Origin: Gracilaria vermiculophylla
Taxonomy: Eukaryota; Rhodophyta; Florideophyceae; Gracilariales; Gracilariaceae
NCBI GenBank assembly: GCA_019155205.2
Contig: JAHNZQ020000308.1
Coordinates: 3,045,078-3,109,077, forward strand
Direction: 5' to 3'
Length of the DNA: 64,000 bases
Under the pieces are notes generated by a model, which was not told where the DNA came from, did no database searches, and saw only the letters and a list, made by a program, of their open reading frames with translations. The stretch's first letter is position 1; every line of letters begins with the position of its first letter. Shown here in pieces: positions 51,445 to 62,092 of this stretch. Both the position numbers and the translations under genes were made by a program.

Positions 51445-53338
51445 GGTCTGACAATTAAGTGGGTGGGAGCACGAGCTGAACGCGAGTCGTTCCAAGCTGC
51501 GGAAGCGCAGTGGTGCGGGGTGGGGGGCGTACTACGGTGGCGAATGCGGCAGTAGAGGGGGCGTTAGCTACAGCACGAGCAACGAGCGCGAGGGGGTGCG
51601 TCGTGGGGGGGAGGGCGGAGAGCCAACCGCCTGTCGAGCGAATGCCACAGGCCTTGCTGGTGCCATTGAAAATTCACGCTGACACTCAGTTAACCTGTAT
51701 CCCGTGGCTGCGCGGCCGCGTGTTCGAGGGTACACGTGGTATGAGTCAGTTTTCGCCTTTTCATGAAGAACCACACAAAAAGTTTGCCAAAAAATTACAC
51801 AACGAATACAGTAACAAGCGCTTTCCGATTGGCTGCTATATTCCACAAACGTTGACAGTGCTTGCAGTTGCTCGTACACAGCACTTGCCGCTGTAAACAC
51901 AGCTTCTTCCTGCCGGCGGTGTCCTCCCCCTCGCTTCGCCTCGGCCACCCCGCACATCCGACGCCACTTGGCTCACCCTTGTCACACAGTTGATGGTACC
52001 GCAGCGAATTCGCGGTCGTCCCGCGGTTTCCATTCTTCGGCGGATCAATCGATGTGTGTTGCCTGGAGCTCGCTGTTGCTTGCCGCTGCGCAAGCCGATG
52101 ACACGCTCACCCCGCAGCTCTGACAATTAGATCGCACCTCCCATGGATGGCACGCACCTCGCGCAAGATGTGTAGTGTGTTCCACCAGTCAGCACGCACG
52201 CATCACCAAAGTCACTGCGAGTTTGGGCCAACAGTGAAGTGTAGAAATAAAGCCGCTAGCAACCTCGCCCTGCATCGCCCGCAGACCTCAACGATGCGTG
52301 ATACCGCGACCTCAAGTATGCTCCGCAGATCCGAGTCGTGGCCGGTTGGCGTTGGCCGATTGCAGCCAATCCCTCCGCGGCTGCCACGATACGTAATCCA
52401 CTCTGCGCATGGACACCAGGGGCAACCTTGTTCCCCGCTTTTTGATTTGAAGTAGCGCTGCCACGGCATACGCCAGCCGGTGAATTGGAGCCGGGGCATC
52501 GACACGGACCACCTGTCCGTTACGACTGCACACAGCGACAAACAGCTAAGCGCAAGCCGCGTCGCTCATACACATCTTGTCCGCGTACTCCACGTGTACT
52601 CGCTGTCGGCGCGGTTGCCGTTCAATGGCGGCTTGTACGCGACTCGCATGCCACGAAGGGCGGCTCTCGAAGCGCGACGCGCATGATTCGCGCCCCGTCC
52701 ATCCAGTGCTGTGCGCCACCGCACCGTTCCACGGCCGTTTTGCGCATTGTGTCCGCCCGCCCAGCGGCTGTCAAAGCGTGCCTGCCGCGCACACGCCCCT
52801 GTGTGCCCCTCTTTCGCAGCGACCCACCGTGGCAGGCTGTGTGCGACCCGCGCCTGCAACGAGCATCCCCGCTGCCTTGCTGCTCGCCCTTTCCCACCAC
52901 CCTTCTCTGTCCCCACCCTGCCCCCTTTCCTCTCCTTCCTTTCCCCCTTACTCCCTCTTCATCCAACCCTTCTCCTCATCCTCGTTCCCCCACGGTAGCC
53001 CTCAGACCTTCCCCTTCCCCTTCGCCCTCCCACTCCCCGTCCCCCACCCCGCTCTCTTCTCCGTCCCTTCGCTTTTCCTCCCAAGCTTCTGCCGATTCTC
53101 TCGTTTCTCATTTTCCATTCGATTTGCCTTCCGCCATCCTTCCTCGCTCTGCGCTGCGCTTTCATACCGCCATAAATTTCTTCGACTCAATATCTTTCCT
53201 TTCTTCTCCCCGCTACACCGTTGACAATCACAATTCCCACCCTGCGTCTGACGCGTACTCAAGGCTGTATTCCTGGGGCCTCTACTGCAGCTCACCGAAG
53301 TTTGCGCGCACCTCTCGTTCTGACGCCTTCGTTATCGC
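51445..53338. promoter_or_regulatory. Divergent upstream region with two GCAGCCAATC sites
   Basis: 1.9 kb between two divergent starts. GCAGCCAATC occurs on the minus strand at 51827-51836 (about 390 bp before the WW/BAG gene) and on the plus strand at 52362-52371 (about 970 bp before the HEAT gene), so each faces its own gene. 52900-53060 is C/T-rich and probably the 5' leader. No gene supported. Confidence 0.45.
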
Positions 53339-56031
53339 ATGGCGGTCCAAACAGTTACTTCAGACACCCCGCAATCGTCACTGTCAACGACTGAATCATC
53401 TCCATCGAGTGCAAACGGCACAAACTCCTCTGAAACTTCGGCTGTCCCCGCTATCGGCACACCCCAAACCCATGCCTTTTCGAGAATTCAGCCTCCAAAT
53501 GGACTAAATGCTGATCCGGAAGCTGCGGCGCTGCATTCCTCGGATTCCCAAGTCGATGACCAAGATCCGAAAACATTTGATCCAGACACCCCCGGGGTTG
53601 AATTCGTGGTTCTCAATGACGAAGTTCTTACCAGCGTTGCCAATGCCACCTTGGTTCTTCTTGACGGCTCTGACCTCGAGAGGTTAGCTGTCATGTTCCA
53701 GTTTCCACAGTTTTTGGAGCACTGTCCCGATGACACGCTCCAGATCATGGTTCCGGAAATATGCCGCGATGCGGTGCGGTGGAAAGACGAGGTTCAAATG
53801 GCCGCCGCAGAAGCTCTGTACTTTGTTGTCAACATGCACATTCCCGAAACGGTTGCAAAGCGCATTGTTGTGGCTGCGCTGCGAATTATTCAAATGAGTG
53901 AGAGTGGTGATGTGTTTGATGCGTGGGGTGAGATTCTTTCTATGATGCTTCCTCAAGTCAAGCGTGAGGATGTCAAGTCGCTTGTGGTGCCTGCCACGGT
54001 GGACCGCGCATCGAGTCCTACTGTCGAGTCTCGCCGCTTGGCAGCCAGAATCATAGGTTCCCTCAACGATGCTCTGACAGCCAACGAGTTGGAGGAGCAG
54101 TTTTTGGGGCAGGCGATGCGTCTCTGTGACGACCAGGACCCTTCGGTTCGCGCCATGATCGCACAGTCTTTGGCATCTGTCGGGGCTAAATTGCCATTGC
54201 GCATATCGGAAAGGCAATTATGGCCAAAGCTGGATTCCCTGATGACGGACGATAATGCGCGCGTTCGTGCCGCGGCTATGCGGGCCGTTGCCCGCTCTGC
54301 TGAGGCACACAAAGCGGAGTGTTTAAACTCTCCAAGTTTCAAGAACATGCTGCTCCCGACGTTTCTGCGAGAGTGCACCACAGCTAGCACTGTGGCTTCA
54401 TCTGACCTTCGAAATGTAGACGATGATACCTATCTCATGCTGGAGATATTCTCAGAGGTTTACGGTTATCTTCTGTGTGCTGTGCATCCTTTATTTGCGA
54501 ACGAAGAGACGTGGAATACTGCCCTGAATTCATTGCGACGAATGGTGACTTGCAATGGTCCTACTGTCCGACATTGGTGCGCATTCAACGTACCCGCGGT
54601 TGCTGTAGTGTGTGGTACCAAACGACCAGAAAAGATCCGTGGAGTGGTTCATGCGCTTTCAGCGGATACAGATGTTGAGACAAGAGCTACTCTGGCTGCT
54701 GGTATTCACGAGACAGCCCGTGTGCTTGGGAATGGCGAACTTCGAGAGGAAGTTCTGACTGCCATTGCAAACTTAATGACTGACCAGAATCCACAAGTCA
54801 GAATGAACTCATTGTCTCACTTTGCAGAGCTCCTTATTCTGCTCTCCACTGGACCGTCGGATGGTCCACCCAACAGCCCAAATGCCAAAGACTCCCCTGC
54901 GAGGGAGCTTTCTCCAATTTTCCGGTCGCTCGAAACTATGTCTCACGATTCATGGAGAACTCAGGAATTATTGGCGAAGCAGATTGAGCAATGCGCCAAT
55001 CGTATACCTCAGGATATGCTTTGCGAACATGTGGCTCCATTACTTTTCCAAATGGCAAGAGAGTCGACTTATTTGGTGCGTAGGGCTTCTATATCTGCAC
55101 TTGTATCTGTTGTGAGATATATCCCTGACGTCAGACGAAGGGATCACATTCTCAAACATTTCCGTTCCGAGTGGGCAAGAGGGAAGGTTTATTGGACACG
55201 CCTAGCATACATAGATGGAAGCACGGCTGCCCTGAAGTTGCTTAGCCACCGCTTATTTACACATCTTTTCGCGTCTGAATTGCTCTCTTTGTGTAGGGAC
55301 CCTGTGGCGAACGTGAGACTGCGTCTTACCAGGCTGATGCCCCAGATTGCAACGGCTTGCGGTTCAAAAACAGCATTTAAGAACGCCATGGAATCTCTTC
55401 TTAACGATCCAGATGACGAGATCAGAAGGGAAGCAGAGTTGGCACAAGAGAAGATCAAGAATGCTCCGCCTCTCACTCCCGAATCGGAGGCTGAGAATGC
55501 TGCAAAAGAAGCTGCAGAACGCAAATTCTTTATACAAAGACAGAAGAGGAAGAATAACACTGCCAACAAGGACAATGCTTCTGATGGAGGTGGAAATCTC
55601 GACTTTAAAGGGCCTATGCGTCGAAATGCGTCGTTCACAAACAACACTGATGGAGCTTCCGGAGCGAAGCAGACGGTGGTGACACATAGCGTGCTTGGAG
55701 CACCAGGATATGCACCAACGGAAAATCTCTCTCCAGGTCATCTAGCTGCTGGGCCTGGTGGACAGCCTAACGATCGAAAAGAAAATGAGGGTGGAAGTGG
55801 AAAATCAGATGGACGAACTGCACAAAGTCCTCGACCAAACGGGAAAGCTCCAGATCGATCGCAAAGTGGAAGAAGAAAAGGTATGTCTCACATTATTTGT
55901 TTGAGTACTATGAGTATAACGCCTTCGTTTTTGTGGCAACCAGCAACTAACCGTCTTTATCGAAATTCTTTGTGTTTCCCTTTTCTATCATAATTTTCGT
56001 AGGTTCTGTGTTCCGGCGTTGCTTCGCATGA
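53339..56031 (+). CDS. HEAT-repeat phosphatase regulatory subunit, PP4R1/PP2A-A like, two exons
   Basis: Scaffold or regulatory subunit of a PP2A/PP4-type Ser/Thr phosphatase. Exon 1 is 53339-55880 and the small exon 2 is 56003-56031, giving 856 residues; the 122-bp intron has GTATGT, CTAAC (55947-55951) and TTTCGTAG. Residues 1-95 are Ser/Thr/Pro-rich. HEAT repeats fill about 100-720, for example DQDPSVRAMIAQSLASVGAKL, DNARVRAAAMRAVARSAEAH, DQNPQVRMNSLSHFAELL and RDPVANVRLRLTRLMPQIA. The segment FRSEWARGKVYWTRLAYIDG is typical of PP2A-A/PP4R1. The C-terminal 130 residues are basic and Gly/Asn/Ser-rich. Without splicing, the frame reads on to 55993 with 37 uncoded-looking residues, so the spliced end (SVFRRCFA) is preferred. 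Confidence 0.8.
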
Positions 56032-57602
56032 GAGCCGAACCTGATAAGCTCGCGCACTATTTGAGTTTATCTGTAATGCTTTTGATATGACTGAGCTATG
56101 CATTATCTTTTACTCCTACCTCAGCAGTCCTACACGTACTGAATAAGGAATTCGGTAGCGCGGAAATCAGAAATATCTCTCTGGGTTGTCTCATGTTTCG
56201 CTCTCGGCGAAGTTGCTGGTCTACGGCATTAAGTGGTCTGGATTGTCCGTGAAGTTGGATAGAGACTTCGGAACGGCACAATTCTGTGTTTCATTTCAGC
56301 GAATGTGGCGTACACTTTGCCAGCGTGTAACACAAGCATCATCATCGTGATGACTAAAGGATTTGAAAGCACTGGGCCTTCGTGGCCTCCATAATCGTTC
56401 TTTGCTCGAAGGCAGTCAATGGTATCTTGGATTAAGGTGGATGGATGATGGAATTTCTTAGACAGGCTGATGGAGGATGGAAAACTGCAGGTTGCATGTA
56501 TAGCAATCAGAGGATATGGTCGTGGTCTTACAAGGATTTAAAATGTATAAAGTGGTTGGAAGATCCGTTTGCTGTTTTGCTTTGCCTCACTGAGATTCGA
56601 GTCTTGTGCCACGAAGGACGCCGTTTTGCTTTCCCGAACGTTACGATAGTGGAGACGCTTGGTTCGAAACTCGCTATCAATATCCAGCTGCAGACGTTAA
56701 GGCTCAGGCGTCCATAATATGCAATGTCCGTGTGACTGAAATTTAATATCGCGTGAGATATTCAAGAGTTGTAACATCATGATGGGCACGAGTTGCATCA
56801 ACGTGCTAGAGCTACCCTTATGCAGCGGTACTTTATCTATGTTCAGCGAGTAGAATTGCAGGCCCTCTGTGTCAAAGTATCTGTATTCGTCGTGCCTCTG
56901 TGAACGTTGGCGAAATAGTTTACACGGTACGCTTGCCGTTGCGACGCAACTTCGCGATGCCAACCCAACGGTTTCCTTCTTGCCACGGTGGCAGTGCTAC
57001 AGTGCATGAAGTAGATTGTACAGTTGTCATTAGCGCATTCCGGATCGATACAGTAGGCTAAACCAAATTTTGTTCAAAAGCGCTAGTTATTGGAAGCGGT
57101 GTATTGGTTAGACCGGCAGCATAGACCGCGAGGCATCTTCTACTCTCAAGCTTCGTCCACTCTTGCTTCTTTTCTGAACTGCGTGTGCGTGCATCCGTTC
57201 AGCCGCAAGCTTCGTGAGCCTCGCCGACATTCGTCTTCGTGTCTGTGCCAGCTGCAGACCCCACAAGCGAAGAATTATCTTCCGAGTGCAAGATTTCGCT
57301 CTACTACAAACAGCCACGGGGTGAACCCCAGCCACTTCACCGAACAATATATTCGTTTGCTTACCCATTTCACCCAAAACATCTTTCACTCCCCACGTCT
57401 TCACCATCTGAGATTAACTACTGTGGAACACGAGGTCCGTACCTGTACCCAACCATCAAACAAATAGTGAAACAGAAACTGCTTAACACGGCTACTGCAC
57501 TATCCATCCACCGACGGCTTGTCGGAGCTCTGTTTCGGAATTTCACATACTACCTTCTCTTGAACCTGGAATATATCTGCGTGTCACGCTACAATCGAAA
57601 AC
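56032..57602. other. Intergenic between the HEAT gene and the BSD gene
   Basis: About 1.6 kb. No recognisable protein. The last 400 bp are C/A-rich on the plus strand and likely the 5' leader of the BSD gene. Confidence 0.5.
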
Positions 57603-59090
57603 ATGATGGCCTCCACCGATGAATCCAGTGAAGTAACACAGCAAGTTCAAGGCCAACCTACAGAAGGCACTGACACTGCAAAACTTGAATCCCATCAAGC
57701 ACCATCCCCCACCGATGTTTCGGCGCAACCGAGCCTTGCCAGCGAGAATTCAACCTCTACAGAGCTAGCACATAAGGAGCCCGTTTCGAATCCAGCAGAC
57801 GATACGACAGAAGAACCACAGCAAGGGAACGAGCAACAAACCCAAGAGATTACCCTCGAGGATATTCGAGCGGCTGCAGATCAAATTGACGAGAACATCG
57901 ACAATGCCTTTGGACATGCCGCAGATACACTATGGAGCTTTGCAAGCTCGGTACGTGGAACTGTGTCGAGTGTCGTTGGCGATGAAAGCGGACTCGCAAA
58001 CCTGGGCAAGAACGTTAAAAGCCATTTTGCTCCTCTCGATGAGTTTAGTCGAGGCATCCAATCTCAAATAGGGGCTTTCGCTCCAAAAGATGTGAGTATT
58101 GCAAATATAACAGGGTCTATGCGTAGCGTTGCGGAAAGCGTACAACGGAATGCTCAGGCCGTTGAGGAGGCGATTCTAGCCAAAGCAAACGAACCCATGA
58201 GTCAGAACGAAGGTTCGAAAAACAATGAGGCCCAAAAGAGAGAAGCTACTTCTATCCTTGCCGGAGCAGATGCCGGAATGGATATACTTTCCGTCATTCC
58301 CTCTGGTGAAGGAGTTGAGGTGAATCAAGATATTGCTAAAGTTGGGGAGAAAGTGAGTGAGAAGGTTGGCGGTATATCCCACGCAATCGGAGAAACTGTG
58401 GGAGGTTTTTTGACCGGTCTACTAGGGAGTGAAAACGATGAGTACTATGAAGAAATAGCGAGACGGGCAGCTTCAAAGGTACCTAAGACCAGATTTGAAA
58501 AACGAATCTACGAACTTCAGGCAAATCCTGAGACCTACTGTGAACAGCCTTCAGATATTGAAGCTTTCAATGAATGGGGGAAAGGTTTCATCCTCGATGA
58601 GTACGCTGACTCCTGCTTAGAGATCCTATACATGCATGAACGTATTGCTGACCTCTATGAACAGATGGTACCGAACATCATTGAAGAAAATACTTTCTGG
58701 AAGAGGTACTTTTTCGCCCACGACGTTCTCCGCCAAGAAGAAGAGCGGAGAAGGAAGCTCTTGGAGCAAACAGACACAACTGAAACTCAAGGCGATAATG
58801 AAGAAGAAGGTTGGGGGGATGATGATTGGGGAGAAGATGACAACCAAGCAGATGACACGTCAGAGGTGCAAAAACCGGCACCTGAAGCAGCAGATGACGC
58901 TTTGGAAACAAGCACGAAGTCACCCGCCAAAGATGAAGAAAATCAGAACACAGAAATAGAGAAGGGGAAGAACACAAAGCATGTTGGAAGTTCGGTGGTT
59001 GAAACAAAATCAACAGATATTTCCAAGAAGATTGATCAATCTGGTGAATCACCCGAAGATGACGACTGGGGTGTCGACGATTGGGAATAA
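57603..59090 (+). CDS. BSD-domain protein with acidic DDW tail
   Basis: 495 residues, intronless. Residues 1-85 are polar and Gln/Glu-rich. A helical middle part (about 86-260) has LWSFASSVRGTVSSVVGD and Gly-rich helices such as ISHAIGETVGGFLTGLLG. The BSD domain lies at about 294-380: TRFEKRIYELQANPETYCEQP, FNEWGKGFILDEYADSCLEILY and the diagnostic NTFWKRYFF (Phe-Trp pair). The tail is acidic with repeated GDDDWGEDD and DDWGVDDWE. This architecture (N-terminal helices, one BSD, acidic DW end) matches the plant and animal synapse-associated-protein-1/BSD group, whose role is not settled. Two ATGs stand in tandem at 57603 and 57606. Confidence 0.82.
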   Translation: MMASTDESSEVTQQVQGQPTEGTDTAKLESHQAPSPTDVSAQPSLASENSTSTELAHKEPVSNPADDTTEEPQQGNEQQTQEITLEDIRAAADQIDENIDNAFGHAADTLWSFASSVRGTVSSVVGDESGLANLGKNVKSHFAPLDEFSRGIQSQIGAFAPKDVSIANITGSMRSVAESVQRNAQAVEEAILAKANEPMSQNEGSKNNEAQKREATSILAGADAGMDILSVIPSGEGVEVNQDIAKVGEKVSEKVGGISHAIGETVGGFLTGLLGSENDEYYEEIARRAASKVPKTRFEKRIYELQANPETYCEQPSDIEAFNEWGKGFILDEYADSCLEILYMHERIADLYEQMVPNIIEENTFWKRYFFAHDVLRQEEERRRKLLEQTDTTETQGDNEEEGWGDDDWGEDDNQADDTSEVQKPAPEAADDALETSTKSPAKDEENQNTEIEKGKNTKHVGSSVVETKSTDISKKIDQSGESPEDDDWGVDDWE

Positions 59091-59201
59091 GTTTCAACTA
59101 AGTCATTTTGAATAGTTTATGGTTTGCAAGTATTATACAATGAAAAAAAAATTCCGCCGCGTTGTTCCGGTCCTGTACATGGCTGAAGATACGCAAGATT
59201 C

Positions 59202-60386
59202 TTACGAAAACTCATAAGGATCACCTAGATCAATCCCGTGATCTTTTCGACTCCGTAGTCGTAGTTCGGCCCGCAAAAGCCGCATAGCAATTCCCATGAA
59301 ATCAGCAACTTCTTCATATAACTTCAAACAAGGCTCTGGATCATATTTTGTCCCACCCGCCTCAGCACATGCTGGCATATACTTCTCGAATACATGCGTA
59401 AGATCAACGACTTCGCCGGTGATAACAAATATCTTCTTGCCTGTGCGAGGAATGACACTCTTGAGTGCATGAGTATCTTCGTCTTGAGGCATAACATTCT
59501 CAACACCTTGGTGGTATATTGGAAGCACTAACGGCAATTCACGCCGCGATTCATACGCCATCGCTAGGAGTTTCCCCGTCCCTCTCTTCGCGTAACCCAT
59601 ACCGTCTTGGCTAACCCTCCCTTCTGGATAGATATGAACCCAATCGCCTGCAGCAAGTTTTTCTCCTGCATTAGTTAGAAATCTTTGAGAAACCCCACCT
59701 CGTCTCTCTATTGGAAGGGCTTTGCCGAGACGCAGGGTTCTACTTATCAACGGATTCTGGAAACATATGTCCAGAGAGCATAATCCCCATCTCATAATAT
59801 TCGGGTTTAAAAGTATCCGTGGTGGAAGCATGGATCCCAACAAAAATGGGTCATCAACTACAGAACGGTGATTGCTGAAAGTCAATAATCCTTGCGATTG
59901 AGGACGCTTCTCAATGGCGTCGTAAAGAACTTCTACGTCATAGAGATAAAGCGAGTTTAGTTGCTTCATCAAAATTTTGCTCACTGCACCCACAAACCCG
60001 ATGATCATACTCGTTCCAAGCTGACCATTCTTTGTAAGAGACGGTGTTTCGACATAAGTCTGGTTCTTGATCTTAATTTTCTCTTCCTCGTCCTCAGTTA
60101 GTCCAAAAACTTTCTGGGGCTTTGACACAAAATCCTGCCATCCATTAGGCGCCGCATTCCATCGTTTCTGCCATGCGTTTCTGGCATGATACGGATCGAA
60201 CCATCTGAAAGTTCCTCTAAAGGCCGAATCTCGATTTATTGCGTTCTGTTCGCTGCTGCTTAGAGAGTTTGTCGTGATCTTTACGTCATCTTTTGCCAAA
60301 AACTTTTCCTTCGTGTTTGAGACTGATTGCCCAAATTTCTCCAACGGTGCTTCGTCAGAAGTCACGGACTGCATCGAATCGCCCAT
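59202..60386 (-). CDS. TAZ: Tafazzin-type phospholipid-lysophospholipid transacylase
   Basis: Remodels cardiolipin acyl chains in mitochondria. 394 residues, intronless. The acyltransferase boxes are NHRSVVDDP (H-x4-D, near 172), the Leu/Met-rich RWGLCSLDICFQNP, LGKALPIERRGGVSQ, GDWVHIYPEGRVSQDG and the following GTGKLLA. HxxxxDD with DICF and the WVHIYPEG wording separate tafazzin from general PlsC enzymes. The N-terminal 75 residues are extra compared with animal tafazzins and polar, so mitochondrial targeting is not obvious. The 3' end faces the BSD gene, 111 bp away. Divergent from SGT1. Confidence 0.9.
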   Translation of the reverse strand: MGDSMQSVTSDEAPLEKFGQSVSNTKEKFLAKDDVKITTNSLSSSEQNAINRDSAFRGTFRWFDPYHARNAWQKRWNAAPNGWQDFVSKPQKVFGLTEDEEEKIKIKNQTYVETPSLTKNGQLGTSMIIGFVGAVSKILMKQLNSLYLYDVEVLYDAIEKRPQSQGLLTFSNHRSVVDDPFLLGSMLPPRILLNPNIMRWGLCSLDICFQNPLISRTLRLGKALPIERRGGVSQRFLTNAGEKLAAGDWVHIYPEGRVSQDGMGYAKRGTGKLLAMAYESRRELPLVLPIYHQGVENVMPQDEDTHALKSVIPRTGKKIFVITGEVVDLTHVFEKYMPACAEAGGTKYDPEPCLKLYEEVADFMGIAMRLLRAELRLRSRKDHGIDLGDPYEFS

Positions 60387-61039
60387 TGTCTCAGATTTTG
60401 ATAGATTCTGTTTCTATGTATGCAAACCAACTGCCAGCAAAAAAAGCACCAAGCGAAGTGACCGACAGTTTTTCACATCGAAACAATGACAATTTCGCTT
60501 TATTGTCCTTTGACCAAGACCTGAAACGGAGTTTCCGACACAGGGAGGGCGATATTATCTATCTACAAAATCCCAACATTTAGGACGAGGGAAGGGGTGA
60601 ACGCTACGGTGGCACGCCACACTGCAATACCTTTGAAAATATGTGCAGCATGGGGTGCTCAGCCTGCGATCTGACTTTTGTGTACACGCTGCACAAATGT
60701 ATTTTTGGAAAGTTCCACGAGTATTGCAAATTGTTCGAGCGTTAAGGTCTCAGGCTCAGTCCTTAAGTCTGAAACGAAACTCCCTCATCAAACTAGACCA
60801 GCGTCTTCCACTTTGGCACTGCATGTAGAACGCAGGCGTACAATATCCCCTCGCAAGCAAGAACAAACTATAGTTCTCATCAAGAAGGGCTTTAGGAGGC
60901 TAAATCGGTTTTGCTCCGGTGGATTGCTCACTGAGCTTGTATTGTCGAGGCTCCGCATAGTTCCTTTATCGCAAGGCAGAAAGATTTTCTGAGTCACATA
61001 GGCGTGTGGTACGCGTCGCGAAGGTCTTCTTTTTTGGAA
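60387..61039. promoter_or_regulatory. Divergent promoter region, tafazzin / SGT1
   Basis: 653 bp. No TATA or CCAAT string stands out, and no gene is visible. Confidence 0.4.
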
Positions 61040-62092
61040 ATGGCTGAAAGCACAATCAAGAACTCACTGCGTTTAGCCGAGGCCGCTAGAAACGCTGTTG
61101 AGGCGGGCAACTACATCGATGCTTGCAAATCATACTCTTCTGCTTCCGAAGTTTGTCTTGAAGGACTCCTGGAACTGCTCAACGCCCATGCGAGCGCACT
61201 GATGTCCGCCGAAGAGTTTGAACAAGCACGGAAAGTCGCTGACAGAGCAATCAAAATTGATCCTAGCAATAGTCAATCTTGGTTCTGGAAAGGGGCTGCG
61301 CTGTTAAAGTTGGACCATCGCAAAGATGCAAAGGTTGCATTCCAGAAAGCAGCGGTGTCTGAGACTGATCTTGTGAAGAAAACTAACTTTATGGACTGGG
61401 TAAACCGTTGTGACGAGGAACCCATGGAGGTCATCGATGCCACTGGACAGCTGGAAGGCTCGAGCCTTAAAGCAAATCCTGAACCTTCACTTGAACCGAG
61501 AACAAGTGGCGTGTCTCAAGATAAACCAGGCCCAACAATTCGAAGGGAATGGTATCAATCCGCGGCGTATGTAAACGTTGAAATGTATGCCAAAAATGTG
61601 GACAAAGATCAAAGCAAAATAATCTTGGAAGAAGAGCGGATCCACATCAAATTGGTTCGACCTGGTATGGACAACTATATGTTTGAGGCAGAGCTATTTG
61701 CTCCGATCATACCATCGCAGAGTTCTTGGAGCGTTAGCCGTTTCAAGGTAGAGATAAAGCTTAAAAAAGCTCGACAGGGAGAGGTTTGGAGAGCTTTAGA
61801 TAGAGAAGCTCAAGTCCTTTCTGCCCAAGCTCAAGCCGGACAGGAGTCAATCAGACGCCGAGATCAGCAGGAGGCTCGTCAACGCGGACTTACGACATTC
61901 GCTGAAAGTGAGCTGCAGAATTATAAAGAAGATGACAGTGCCATGTCTCTGTTTCGCACGATTTACAAAGACGCAGATGATGATATGCGGCGGGCAATGA
62001 TGAAGAGCTACAGTGAGAGTGGGGGTAAGGTGCTATCAACAAACTGGGATGAGGTCAGGAAAGACAAGGTCACATACAAGGAAGAGGACTAG
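61040..62092 (+). CDS. SGT1: SGT1 co-chaperone (TPR, CS, SGS)
   Basis: Hsp90 co-chaperone that links Hsp90 to SCF ubiquitin ligases and kinetochore assembly. 350 residues, intronless. The three TPR units cover about 5-115 (LAEAARNAVEAGNYIDACKSY, ALMSAEEFEQARKVADRAIKI, SWFWKGAALLKLDHRKDAKVAFQKA). The CS domain, about 170-262, starts REWYQSAAYVNVEMYAKNV. The SGS domain at the end has SLFRTIYKDADDDMRRAMMKSY and STNWDEVRKDKV. The start is ATG 61040 (MAESTIKN); an upstream ATG at 61004 would add 12 residues without homology. All three domains are complete. Confidence 0.95.
   Translation: MAESTIKNSLRLAEAARNAVEAGNYIDACKSYSSASEVCLEGLLELLNAHASALMSAEEFEQARKVADRAIKIDPSNSQSWFWKGAALLKLDHRKDAKVAFQKAAVSETDLVKKTNFMDWVNRCDEEPMEVIDATGQLEGSSLKANPEPSLEPRTSGVSQDKPGPTIRREWYQSAAYVNVEMYAKNVDKDQSKIILEEERIHIKLVRPGMDNYMFEAELFAPIIPSQSSWSVSRFKVEIKLKKARQGEVWRALDREAQVLSAQAQAGQESIRRRDQQEARQRGLTTFAESELQNYKEDDSAMSLFRTIYKDADDDMRRAMMKSYSESGGKVLSTNWDEVRKDKVTYKEED

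Noticed and set aside
59202..60386. Plain PlsC lysophosphatidate acyltransferase
   Set aside because: The HxxxxDD, DICF and WVHIYPEG wording fits tafazzin better.
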